From Acidobacteriota bacterium (lineage in GTDB: Bacteria; Acidobacteriota; Terriglobia; Bryobacterales; Bryobacteraceae), in the NCBI GenBank assembly GCA_023380575.1, contig JAMCRM010000126.1:1-55006 (forward strand): a stretch of 55,006 nt of DNA. Reading direction: 5' to 3'. Of the stretch, positions 41,782-50,418 are shown in pieces. Each line of letters begins with the position of its first letter. Position 1 is the first letter of the stretch. The position numbers and the translations under genes are program-made. The notes beneath the pieces were generated by a model, which was not told the origin of the DNA, ran no database searches, and saw only the letters and a program-made list of their open reading frames with translations.

Positions 41782-43962
41782 TCAATGCCGGCGCCATGCT
41801 TCCGCTGTCGAGATGTCCTGTTCTACTTTGCGCGTGATCCGGTTCAGATCGAAATCGCCCAGACGCGTCAGCAACTGCGGTTTGTACTGCGCTGTGGCTG
41901 CGGCCGCGTATTTTTTCCAATGCTCCAGCGCTGCTCGCAGATGCCTCACCGCGGATTCCTTCTGCTGCGGGTTACCCGTCCGGTCGAAAAGCGCCAGGTC
42001 CGTCGAGCCCAGAATCTTCTCCGCGTAATAGTTCCCCAGGTGCGCCATGGCCTCATAATCGCCCAGAGTGTATCTCAGTTCCTTGCTCTTGACCGGCCGC
42101 ATTTCCCCCACAAGCTGCAGCGCTCTTGCCGCGTTCGATTGGAGTTCCGCGGCCACCTGCGGCGGTGTCATCCCTTCGATATGCTGCCCGTCCAGCACGT
42201 TCCTGAGGTAGTCCGAAATATTCAGGACCCCGGCTCCCGGCATGGATTGGCCCTTCATGAACCGCTCCACGCTGTAAAAGCCGCCGAGTTTGGCATGGGC
42301 GGAGCAGGCCTCGGGAAACCAACGGATATCGATGGGGCCCCAGTTGAACGTAGTCGCCCTGGGAATCAGCCTGGATGCATACGAAGACGCCGCGTATAAT
42401 TTCGCGGCCGGCACTTCCGGGAAACGCACGGCGAGCGCGCGCTCGAACAGGGCGTCGGGCAGGGATGGATCGAAGCTCAGCCTTCCCCACAGCATGAAGC
42501 TGTACCACTGCTTCTTGATGACCAGTTCGCGCGGCGTCTCCGGCTCACGGCTGATGAACTCGCGTCCCCAGGTATACCCGTCCGGCCCCATGTAGAACCC
42601 GATCATCTTGTCCGGACCCGGCAGGTTGCGGACGTACGCGCGCGCGTAGGCGGGGTCGCCCCAGCGGAAACTATAGATGTCATCATTCCGCACCGTCATC
42701 CAGAGGCGCAGGCTTGCGGGCATCTCGTCGAGGATATCCTTCTTGGCAAACGGCGGCGCGGGGTACGAATACATGTGCGCGACGGAATACTTGTAGCTCA
42801 TGTCGAAGGTGGCCGGCAGATCCTTCCACTCGTTCAGGATGGTTTTGAGACTCGTCTGGTGCTGCCGGTGAATCAGCCGGAATTGCCGCTTCGGCTGGCG
42901 CTTCAGCGCGTCGCGGATGCCTTCGCCGTAGGTTTTCCACAGCCACTTCTCTTTGGAGAATTCACCGTCCTTGACCGGCATATTCTCGCCGGCGGTGATG
43001 CCGATGCCTGCCAGCAGGGGATATGTCAAGATGACCTCGCGCACGCTCTTGCGGAAATAGTCGATGGTAGTGGTGTTGGTCTGGTCCGAAGTGATACCGT
43101 ACTTGCCCGCTTCGCCAAAAGTGAAAATATTCCAGGTGAACAGGTACACCTCGATTCCCCGGTCGTGGGCATATTGCATGACGTCGCGCCAGAATCGGAT
43201 TTTCTCGCCAATGCTGATTTTCTTGATGGTCTCCAGGTGGGCGAAGATTTCGGGGCTGCCCATGTGCGTGCCGTTGTGGCGCTGATCTTCGAATCTCACC
43301 GTGGTTCGCTTGACATCGGACAGGGCAACATCGGGGTACTCCGGCACCTTGACAAGCGACGGAAAAGGATTCAGGCTCCAGAGAGTCAGAACATTGTAGC
43401 GGTCGCGGGCCATTTCATCCAGGAACTCGGTCCAGAAGGCCATGCTCCACATCTCGGGGATATTCTGCTGGGCCGAGTCGCCCGCATCGGAGTAACTCGG
43501 GGTGCGGGCATCGAGCGGGATGTTGAACTTGATGCCGCGCCTGGCAATGTGCGGCACATGCTGCCCCTCTTTCAGACTGGCAAGGGTACCGAGACGTATC
43601 GCCTCGGCGATGTCAAGCCCGCCGTACATGGCCCCGGGCCCGCCGCTGCTCTGGACAAGGTAGGTGGCCGCGCGTTTACGAATCGTGTATGTCTGCGAAT
43701 CGCCGGCGCGCCCGGAATCCAAAACAATTCCAGGCCGGCCATTCGCGCCGGTAAAGGCCGCCAGGTTTCTCTCGACGACCTTCGTCCTTCTGGCCGCGAG
43801 CGCGCGCCGGATTTCGCCCGCCGCAAAGCGCGCCGGCGGAACCCGACCGTCGAAGTAGACCGCGACTTCCATGGCGCAGGGCCAGGCGCATTTCGTGGGC
43901 ACCTGCGGCGGTTGTGCGCCCGCAAAACCGGATGCGAGCAGCGCTATGTGGAAGAGCATCAT
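41782..43962 (-). CDS. GH67-like (alpha-glucuronidase-like) secreted protein, copy 1
   Basis: About 726 residues from ATG 43962 (signal peptide MMLFHIALLASGFAGAQ). The N-terminal part (about 25-125) is an alpha/beta domain as in GH67/GH20 N-termini; then a TIM-barrel-like region with FKFNIPLDARTPSYSD-type start (NIPLD..), NVLTLWSLNPFP, YLFTWNIFTFGEAG, IGITAGENM (candidate acidic catalytic residue), MTVRNDDIYSFRWGDP; then a helical C-terminal domain. The same motifs occur in the paralog at 47465-49582. The family call is from pattern memory and is not certain; a few databases label such proteins CBM6-like. It sits between the two receptor genes. Confidence 0.62.
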   Translation of the reverse strand: MMLFHIALLASGFAGAQPPQVPTKCAWPCAMEVAVYFDGRVPPARFAAGEIRRALAARRTKVVERNLAAFTGANGRPGIVLDSGRAGDSQTYTIRKRAATYLVQSSGGPGAMYGGLDIAEAIRLGTLASLKEGQHVPHIARRGIKFNIPLDARTPSYSDAGDSAQQNIPEMWSMAFWTEFLDEMARDRYNVLTLWSLNPFPSLVKVPEYPDVALSDVKRTTVRFEDQRHNGTHMGSPEIFAHLETIKKISIGEKIRFWRDVMQYAHDRGIEVYLFTWNIFTFGEAGKYGITSDQTNTTTIDYFRKSVREVILTYPLLAGIGITAGENMPVKDGEFSKEKWLWKTYGEGIRDALKRQPKRQFRLIHRQHQTSLKTILNEWKDLPATFDMSYKYSVAHMYSYPAPPFAKKDILDEMPASLRLWMTVRNDDIYSFRWGDPAYARAYVRNLPGPDKMIGFYMGPDGYTWGREFISREPETPRELVIKKQWYSFMLWGRLSFDPSLPDALFERALAVRFPEVPAAKLYAASSYASRLIPRATTFNWGPIDIRWFPEACSAHAKLGGFYSVERFMKGQSMPGAGVLNISDYLRNVLDGQHIEGMTPPQVAAELQSNAARALQLVGEMRPVKSKELRYTLGDYEAMAHLGNYYAEKILGSTDLALFDRTGNPQQKESAVRHLRAALEHWKKYAAAATAQYKPQLLTRLGDFDLNRITRKVEQDISTAEAWRRH

Positions 43963-43973
43963 CGTTCCGTTCC

Positions 43974-46900
43974 CTAAAAGAGAAGTTTCAGCGCCAACTG
44001 CCACTGCCTGGGCGGACCGGCCGCGCCGGTCACTTTACCGAAGTTGCTGTTCGTCGGCGTAGTGTTGGGGCTGTTGAAGTTGGGATGATTGAGCGCGTTA
44101 TAAGCCTCTCCCCGAAACTGTAATTTCAAATCTTCCGTGATCGGGAAAATTTTGAAGGCCGAGGCGTCCCAGACGTGTTGGCCTTCGCTTCGTATTCCGC
44201 TGAACCGGCTGGGCATGGTGCGAATGTTCGATGCCAGTTGCCTGTTGGAAGCGCGCTCGAAGCCCGCGTCCGTGTTGAACCACTTATCCACACTGCGGCG
44301 GTCCCGGCTCAACACGATGTCGTTGAAATTGCCGTTAAAAATCGCATTGCCGAAGCCGATGGGAGCGCCGCTCTGCCGCGAGACCAGGGCCTGCACCTGC
44401 CAGCCGCCGAGGAGCGCGTTGCGGAAGCCGCGCGCACCCGAGCCGAAATGGCGGCCTTTGCCGAAGGGCAGTTCGTAAATGCCGGAGATTACCAGGCGAT
44501 GCGTGCGATCCTGGGCGGTGATGACCCGCTCAGGCATCGGATCGGTGTCGTTCAGGTATCCCAGGGCGCCCATGGATTTCGACCATGTGTACGCCGCATT
44601 CACGGTATAGCCTTTGCCGAACCGCCGCTCCGCTCGCACCTGCAGGGAGTGATACCAGGAATAGCCCTGGCTCGCGACCCCTTCGATACCCGTAAACTCG
44701 GGATAGGGGCGCAGCAACTGGGAACGGGAGACGTTGGTGCCGTTCAGGCCGGTGTTCGGCAGAAGGCCCGCGAACGGGTTCTTGACCTGCGCGCTCAGGA
44801 AATTGATGGCCGCCTGGTCCCGGGCGGGCAGTGTGCTGAGATACTGGGCCGGCACCGCGTTGTATTCGCGAGAGACTTGCAGGTGCGTGCCCCGGTTGCC
44901 CACGTAAGAGATGTCCAGCAGCACCTGCTTCATCTGCTGCTGAATCCCGAAAGACCACCGCTGCGCGTACGGATACTCGCGCCGCCGCGGGTAGAAAGCC
45001 ACAGACTGTCCCACATAGGTGGAATAGCCGCCCGCCGAGCCCACGGGCGCCGTCAGGCCGTTGGGGAACGGATCGGCGAGCGAGGCAATGAAGCTCAAGC
45101 CGTTGTCCAGCGAGGGCACGACGGGTGTGCTGGAATCGAACCCGAACGGCAAAGGCTGGCTGACGGTTGACCCGATGGTGTCAAAGAAGATGCCGTAGCC
45201 GCTGCGAAGAATCGTTGTGGGGCGCAGTTGGTACGCCAGGCCGAAGCGGGGCATGAATAACGTCTTCCTGGAATCCCACAGATAGCGCGAACGTCCGTTC
45301 ACTCCGGTAAACAGGAGCCCGCCGCGCGCGGTGAAATTCGCCGCCGGCAACTCCGGGATCGGGCTGGCCGAATACTTCGCCCTGGCAGCGCTTTCGATGG
45401 GGTTCGCCACGGTGAAATCGAATTGATCTGCGGAGCGGTTATAGCGCTCGGTGATCGGAGTCTCGTGTTCATATCGCACTCCGAAGTTGAGGGTGAGTTT
45501 CGGCAGAACCTTCCAATCGTCCTGAACGTAGAACGCAAGGTACTGGTCCTGTGTCGCGGAGCCGCCTCCGGAGCGCATCATTCGACCGCCGCTGGGAAGC
45601 CCCAGCAGGAACGTTGCCAGGCCCTGCCCCATGGGGCCGGCAGGGGAATTGTCCAGGGGGCCCTTCGTCCAGGTGGTATCGAAGGCCAGGTCCGGGGTGT
45701 CGGCGGTCGGGACCTGGTTGATATTGGAGCGCATGTTCCGGTACTCTCCACCGAAGCGCACCATGTGAGAGCCCACCAGCTTGTTCACCGTAGTGGAAAG
45801 TGAGTGAGTGGTGCTCGCGACGATTCCCAGGTTGCTCGATTTGTTGCCGAAGCCCGTGAAGCCGTTGATATTGATGTACGGCATGGCCACGGTATCGGGG
45901 CTGGTCAGCCCTGCCAGGTTGCGGGAAAAACCCAGCTCAGCCAGATCCAGGCCGCGGCTGGTTTTCCAGCATGGGAAATACATATAAGTGAGTCCGTAGC
46001 GCGTGTTCAGGGTAAGGGTCGGGCTCAACACCCGCACGTCGTCGAGAGCGAGGCCCTTGTTATACGTATTCCAGCGCGTTCCATTGGCGTTGTTCTGAAA
46101 ATGATGATCTTTATTCAGGTACGCGTTGTCGTAATTCATGCGAAAGGCGAGCCGGTGGTTCTCGGAGAAGCTGTGATCCGCGCGCCACAGGTGGGCCACA
46201 TAATCGCGCGACAACTGTTTGGCGCCGTTGAAGAAGTTGTTCCTCCCGTCCGAAGTGCCCGGGATATTCGGAGCGGGCCAAAACCTGGCCAGGTTCAGCG
46301 CCAAAGAGGAAATCCGGCTGGCAGGAATCATGTTGCCGGCGAAGGGACTGCGCCGGAAGCGGCCGCCGGTGGCGGGCACGATGGTCGCCGGGTCGTAGAT
46401 CTGATATTGAGAACCCAGCCGCAAGAGCCCCGAGAAGTCGCCGCGCAATTCAGCAGCGTTGGGCACCGTGTACGTGCCCGGCGCCGGTTCGGTGTTGGGG
46501 TTCTGTTCGAACGCGTAGAACCAGAACGTCCTGTTCCTGCCGTTGTACTTTCCCGGGATGACCACCGGGCCTCCGGCTGCGAGGCCAAAACGATTGTATT
46601 GATACACCGGCAGAGTCTGGCCGGAGCGATTCTGGAAGAAGTCTTTGGCATCCAGGACCCGGTTGCGCAGAAACTCGTGCAATTCGCCGTGGAAACCGTT
46701 CGTTCCGCTCTTGATCGACACGTTGATTACCGAACCGGCGGTGTGGCCGATGGAAGCATCGTAGTTCGCCGTCTGCACTTTGAATTCGCTGATGGCAGAG
46801 ACCTGCGGGACGAAGGCGACCCGCGCCTCCGATCCATAGGATGCCGTGTCAGGCACGCCATCGATGGAGAACTCATTGCCGTAGGCGCGATTTCCGTCCG

Positions 46901-47444
46901 TCACGAAATTGGACGTGGCATCGGGACGCGCGGCGTCCTTGTAGCGCAAATTGACCGTGCTTGCCGCGCCGGGAGCGAGCAAGGCGAGGGCAAACGAATT
47001 CCCCCCGCCCAAGGGCAGATCCAAAATGCGCTTCTGATCGATGACCTGTCCCAGAGATGCCGTTGTGCCCTCCAACAGCGGGGTGGTGGCTTTCACGTCC
47101 ACGGTTTCCACGATGGTGCCGGGGGTCATCGTGACATCCACCGAAACGGAGTCGTTGACCCGGACCTGCACGCCTGCCCTGGTAAACTTCTTGAATCCGA
47201 CCAGCTCCGCTTCAATCCTGTAGGTGCCGGGCAGCAGGTATGGAATCACATAATTGCCGGCTTGATTGCTCCTTCCAGCCGCGGCGATGCCGGTTTCCTC
47301 ATTGATCGCCCGCACGTCAACGTTCGGAACGACGGCGTTTGAGCTGTCAAGCACACGGCCCAGCAGGGTTCCCCTGGTGTCCTGGGCATTGCCGCAAAAC
47401 ACGGCCAGCAGCAACCATACGGCGGAAAACCTGATTATATTCAT
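43974..47444 (-). CDS. Oar-like TonB-dependent outer membrane receptor
   Basis: 1156 residues: signal peptide (1-20, AVFCGNAQ), carboxypeptidase-regulatory-like domain (TLLGRVLDSSNAVVPNVDV), plug (LDLPLGGGNSFALALLAPGA; FSIDGVPDTASYG) and long barrel ending PRQWQLALKLLF with C-terminal Phe. A good ribosome-binding site (AGGAG) precedes the ATG. Starts 20 bp after the GH67-like copy 2 and ends 11 bp before copy 1, so the order GH67-like 2 - receptor - GH67-like 1 - receptor looks like one operon. Confidence 0.92.
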   Translation of the reverse strand: MNIIRFSAVWLLLAVFCGNAQDTRGTLLGRVLDSSNAVVPNVDVRAINEETGIAAAGRSNQAGNYVIPYLLPGTYRIEAELVGFKKFTRAGVQVRVNDSVSVDVTMTPGTIVETVDVKATTPLLEGTTASLGQVIDQKRILDLPLGGGNSFALALLAPGAASTVNLRYKDAARPDATSNFVTDGNRAYGNEFSIDGVPDTASYGSEARVAFVPQVSAISEFKVQTANYDASIGHTAGSVINVSIKSGTNGFHGELHEFLRNRVLDAKDFFQNRSGQTLPVYQYNRFGLAAGGPVVIPGKYNGRNRTFWFYAFEQNPNTEPAPGTYTVPNAAELRGDFSGLLRLGSQYQIYDPATIVPATGGRFRRSPFAGNMIPASRISSLALNLARFWPAPNIPGTSDGRNNFFNGAKQLSRDYVAHLWRADHSFSENHRLAFRMNYDNAYLNKDHHFQNNANGTRWNTYNKGLALDDVRVLSPTLTLNTRYGLTYMYFPCWKTSRGLDLAELGFSRNLAGLTSPDTVAMPYININGFTGFGNKSSNLGIVASTTHSLSTTVNKLVGSHMVRFGGEYRNMRSNINQVPTADTPDLAFDTTWTKGPLDNSPAGPMGQGLATFLLGLPSGGRMMRSGGGSATQDQYLAFYVQDDWKVLPKLTLNFGVRYEHETPITERYNRSADQFDFTVANPIESAARAKYSASPIPELPAANFTARGGLLFTGVNGRSRYLWDSRKTLFMPRFGLAYQLRPTTILRSGYGIFFDTIGSTVSQPLPFGFDSSTPVVPSLDNGLSFIASLADPFPNGLTAPVGSAGGYSTYVGQSVAFYPRRREYPYAQRWSFGIQQQMKQVLLDISYVGNRGTHLQVSREYNAVPAQYLSTLPARDQAAINFLSAQVKNPFAGLLPNTGLNGTNVSRSQLLRPYPEFTGIEGVASQGYSWYHSLQVRAERRFGKGYTVNAAYTWSKSMGALGYLNDTDPMPERVITAQDRTHRLVISGIYELPFGKGRHFGSGARGFRNALLGGWQVQALVSRQSGAPIGFGNAIFNGNFNDIVLSRDRRSVDKWFNTDAGFERASNRQLASNIRTMPSRFSGIRSEGQHVWDASAFKIFPITEDLKLQFRGEAYNALNHPNFNSPNTTPTNSNFGKVTGAAGPPRQWQLALKLLF

Positions 47445-47464
47445 ACGAATCTCCTATGCAGAAA

Positions 47465-49582
47465 TCAGCGGCTGCGCGCGATCTCGATATCCCGCTCCAC
47501 GTCCTGGCGGTAGTTCTCCCAGAAAAATCGGGGGCCGTTCGGCGCGGTCAGTTTCATGAAGCCGATGCGTTCGAGGTGCATGAGCGGCGCCGGTTGCAGG
47601 TGCGATTTGGTAATGCGAATGACTTCTTCCCACTGTCGCGCGGCGTGTTCCAGCAACGCCACCGCCTTCGCGCGTTCCGTGCGGCTACCGGTGGTGCGCG
47701 CGGTCGCGAGCGCCACACCGGCACGGATCTTGTCCGCCATGTACAGGCTGAGCGCGGCCCATGTGCGCGCGTCGTCGATCTCACACTGCAGCGTCGCGGC
47801 GTTGCGCGCATGCCGGGCGTCCATGGCGGCCAGAAGTTTTGTAACGCCGCGCGCGTCCTGTTCAAGCGCGTCGGCCAGGCGCGGCGGCGTCATGCGGGTC
47901 GCATCGAAGCGGTCAGGCCCGGCGACATAATCCTTGATGGAAACGTAGTTCGGATCAAGCGGCGGATGTTGAATGAAATCATCGATGGAGATGAAAGGCG
48001 CCGCGTCGCGCTTACTGTTGGTCCGGTCGAGAAAGCCTTCGGAATACAGGCTGAAATCCCATCCGCTCGAGTAAAAAGATGCGAGCCGCAGGGGCAACCG
48101 GCTGCCCAACGCAAATGCCCGGAAGAGCGTCTTCCCGATGCCCGGCCCATAGCGACGGTCGAACTCGGCCTGGAAGATCGCATCCGGCGTCGCGGGGTCG
48201 TAAAGCAGGCGCCCCCACACCATGTAGAAGAGCCACTGCCTTTCGAAACCGTACTTCCAGGTCACGTGCCGGGAACCGGGCTGGTGAACGTACTCTTTGG
48301 CCGGGATATAGGTTTCGGAGCCGGTGAAGTAACCACCCGTTTCCGGTCCGCCGTTCCGGGCGATATGCTCCCGGATGAAATCAGGCTGGCCCCAGCGAAG
48401 CATGAAGATGTCTTCGTTGCGGATCATCCAGGCCATCTTGTATTTCGCCGGCGGCGGATTCCAGTAAGGAGCGCCGGTGCCCCCGCCGTGCGTGCGCGCC
48501 AGAGTCGTGCTGGAGTGGCCGTGGGAAGCATTAAACTTCAGTTCCACCCAAACAGGTCCCGGCAGCCCCGAGTTCTCAATCGACCGGCGGACGAAGGCGG
48601 GATCATTGGCCTTCAACGCCGCACGGTAGATGAACTTGGTTGGCCGGCGCGCCTCCCTGATGGCCGGGAAGTATACGTCCTCAACCCACTTCACCTGCTC
48701 ATGAACGGTCATCTCCTTCATGCGCTCACCGAGCGTGATCCCAATCCCCGCAAGGTCCGGGTACTCCCGGAGGACCTGCGTCACCGATTCGCGGTTGTAA
48801 CGCTTGATGGCCTCGGTGGTGTTCGATGGCCCGGAGTACGCGGCGTCGTCAATCGGAGCATTCGGGTCGTATGCGTCGCGAAAGCCGCGCGAGACGAACA
48901 CGTTCCAGTTCACCATGTACACGTCAACGCCCCGCTCCCTCGCCATGGCGAACAATCCGTGCCAGAACTGCCGCCACTCGGCCAGTTCGCGGTCATCGAA
49001 GGGGCACGCCTTGGGAAAGTTGGACGCACGAATCATGTATGGCCAGGGATGCAGCGACCACAGCGTGAGAACGTTGAACCGGTTCTCCGCCATCATGTCC
49101 AGGAAGGCAGCCCAAAATCTCAGGTCGCGGACGGTCGCGGTGTGCTGCTGGAGCGATTCGCCAACGCGGTACGAAGACCACGGGAGATTGAACTTGATGG
49201 CGCGAAACGGGAAACGCGGGCTCGCTTGTTGCGCCTGAACGCCCGCGAGGCCGGTGGCACGAATCTGTTCGGCCAGGGCGAGCACCCCATACATGGCCCC
49301 GGATTTATCCGGCGCAACCACCGAGATGGCAGCGTGGGACTTGCGAATTGCGAAGCCGCCGGGAGCGATGCTAGTTCCGGGCGCAACACGGACAATAATG
49401 TCCGGATCTTTGGCGCCCGGCGAACGGTATGTGGGCGAGTGACCGGACGCGCGCAACGCGGCATCCAATCTTCTGCCGGCAAACGTCACCTGCGGCGCCT
49501 TTGCGGGCAGGGCGATGAAGACTTCCCTGGCCGCGGCGGACGCCGTCAGCAGCAAAGCCGCAGCAAGGATACACCGGTTCAA
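47465..49582 (-). CDS. GH67-like (alpha-glucuronidase-like) secreted protein, copy 2
   Basis: About 705 residues if it starts at TTG 49582, which is preferred because it begins a perfect signal peptide (NRCILAAALLLTASAAARE) and has a promoter 9 bases upstream; the frame itself opens at ATG 49639. Shared motifs with copy 1: SGAMYGVLALAEQI, FNVLTLWSLHPWPYM, VDVYMVNWNVFVSRGF, LAGIGITLGERM, WMIRNEDIFMLRWGQP, WLFYMVWGRLLYDP. In GH67 enzymes these barrel motifs bind glucuronic acid; catalysis by this subgroup is inferred. First gene of the operon with the two receptors. Confidence 0.65.
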   Translation of the reverse strand: MNRCILAAALLLTASAAAREVFIALPAKAPQVTFAGRRLDAALRASGHSPTYRSPGAKDPDIIVRVAPGTSIAPGGFAIRKSHAAISVVAPDKSGAMYGVLALAEQIRATGLAGVQAQQASPRFPFRAIKFNLPWSSYRVGESLQQHTATVRDLRFWAAFLDMMAENRFNVLTLWSLHPWPYMIRASNFPKACPFDDRELAEWRQFWHGLFAMARERGVDVYMVNWNVFVSRGFRDAYDPNAPIDDAAYSGPSNTTEAIKRYNRESVTQVLREYPDLAGIGITLGERMKEMTVHEQVKWVEDVYFPAIREARRPTKFIYRAALKANDPAFVRRSIENSGLPGPVWVELKFNASHGHSSTTLARTHGGGTGAPYWNPPPAKYKMAWMIRNEDIFMLRWGQPDFIREHIARNGGPETGGYFTGSETYIPAKEYVHQPGSRHVTWKYGFERQWLFYMVWGRLLYDPATPDAIFQAEFDRRYGPGIGKTLFRAFALGSRLPLRLASFYSSGWDFSLYSEGFLDRTNSKRDAAPFISIDDFIQHPPLDPNYVSIKDYVAGPDRFDATRMTPPRLADALEQDARGVTKLLAAMDARHARNAATLQCEIDDARTWAALSLYMADKIRAGVALATARTTGSRTERAKAVALLEHAARQWEEVIRITKSHLQPAPLMHLERIGFMKLTAPNGPRFFWENYRQDVERDIEIARSR

Positions 49583-49591
49583 GTCTGGAAT

Positions 49592-49620
49592 ATTCTGGCA
49601 TTCCACGGAATTGCTGTCAA
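49592..49620 (-). promoter_or_regulatory. promoter of the GH67-like/receptor operon with embedded palindrome
   Basis: Minus strand: TTGACA (49615-49620), 17-base spacer, CAGAAT (49592-49597), then 9 bases to TTG 49582. The perfect palindrome ATTCC-AC-GGAAT (49600-49611) fills the spacer. A repressor bound there would block RNA polymerase. The divergent gntR gene next to it is the natural candidate. Confidence 0.6.
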
Positions 49621-49639
49621 GCGGAAAGCAGAGTATCAT
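49611..49639 (+). promoter_or_regulatory. promoter of the gntR-family gene
   Basis: TTGCTG (49611-49616), 17-base spacer, TATCAT (49634-49639), then 8 bases to ATG 49648: a near-leaderless arrangement. Its -35 touches the palindrome at 49600-49611, so the same operator could serve autoregulation. Confidence 0.5.
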
Positions 49640-49647
49640 TGTCCAGA

Positions 49648-50403
49648 ATGTCGAGACGGGGCCCCTTCGAGCCGAATCTGAGTGATCGCGCGTATATCCT
49701 GATCCGTAACAAGATTCTGAAGGGCGAGTACCGGCTGGGAGACACGCTTCCCCGTCGGAGCTTCGCGAAGGAGTTCGGGATGAGCGTTCTCCCCGTGGCG
49801 GCGGCGCTGCTGCGGTTGGAGAGCGATGGCCTGGTGGAAACCCGCCCCCGCGTGGGCACGCGCGTTCGCGTTCCCACCGCGGAGGAGATCCGCGGCCATT
49901 ATGTGGTTCGGGAAGCGCTCGAGGCGGAAGCCGCCAAACTGTTCCATGCCAATGCGACGGCGGAAGAGCGGCGGCGGGCGCGCGAACTGGCGGAGGAAGT
50001 GGACCGGCTGTATGCCGAAACGGAGAGCGTTGACGCCAGCCCGGATGTCGTTTTCGAAGCCAACGTGCGGCACCTTGAACTCCACATGTATGTCGCCGAG
50101 TGTGCGCGCTGCAAGGAACTGCAGAGAATCATCGAGAATGCGCATATTCTGGTCTTCAACTGGCTTTACCACAGCTCGGCGCGGCGTCCGCTGCTGAAGC
50201 GCTGGCACGCACAGTTGATTGACGCCCTGGCAGGCTCCGACGCCGCGGCGGCCGAACAAGCCATGCGCCATCATGTCAGCTACGGCCGGGGCACCATTCT
50301 CAGGTGGCTGCAAGCGACCCTGGTTCCGCGCGGCTCCGGCCTGCTGCAATCACTGGCCGCGCCGGCCGACAAAGCGCGCATCTCCCCGGCGGTCCAACCG
50401 TAG
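49648..50403 (+). CDS. GntR-family transcriptional regulator with FCD-type ligand domain
   Basis: 251 residues from ATG 49648; a TTG at 49639 would add three residues. N-terminal winged helix (about 8-75: DRAYILIRNKILKGEYRLGD, FAKEFGMSVLPVAAALLRLE, GLVETRPRVGTRV), then an all-helical FCD-like domain (about 80-225; EEIRGHYVVREALEAEAAKL, HLELHMYVAECARC, HVSYGRGTI at the C-terminal end). FCD regulators often respond to sugar acids such as gluconate or hexuronates. Divergent from the GH67-like/receptor operon and head-on to the sugar-acid dehydratase, which supports control of uronate use. Confidence 0.88.
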   Translation: MSRRGPFEPNLSDRAYILIRNKILKGEYRLGDTLPRRSFAKEFGMSVLPVAAALLRLESDGLVETRPRVGTRVRVPTAEEIRGHYVVREALEAEAAKLFHANATAEERRRARELAEEVDRLYAETESVDASPDVVFEANVRHLELHMYVAECARCKELQRIIENAHILVFNWLYHSSARRPLLKRWHAQLIDALAGSDAAAAEQAMRHHVSYGRGTILRWLQATLVPRGSGLLQSLAAPADKARISPAVQP

Positions 50404-50418
50404 GCGCGGTCGCCGTTC

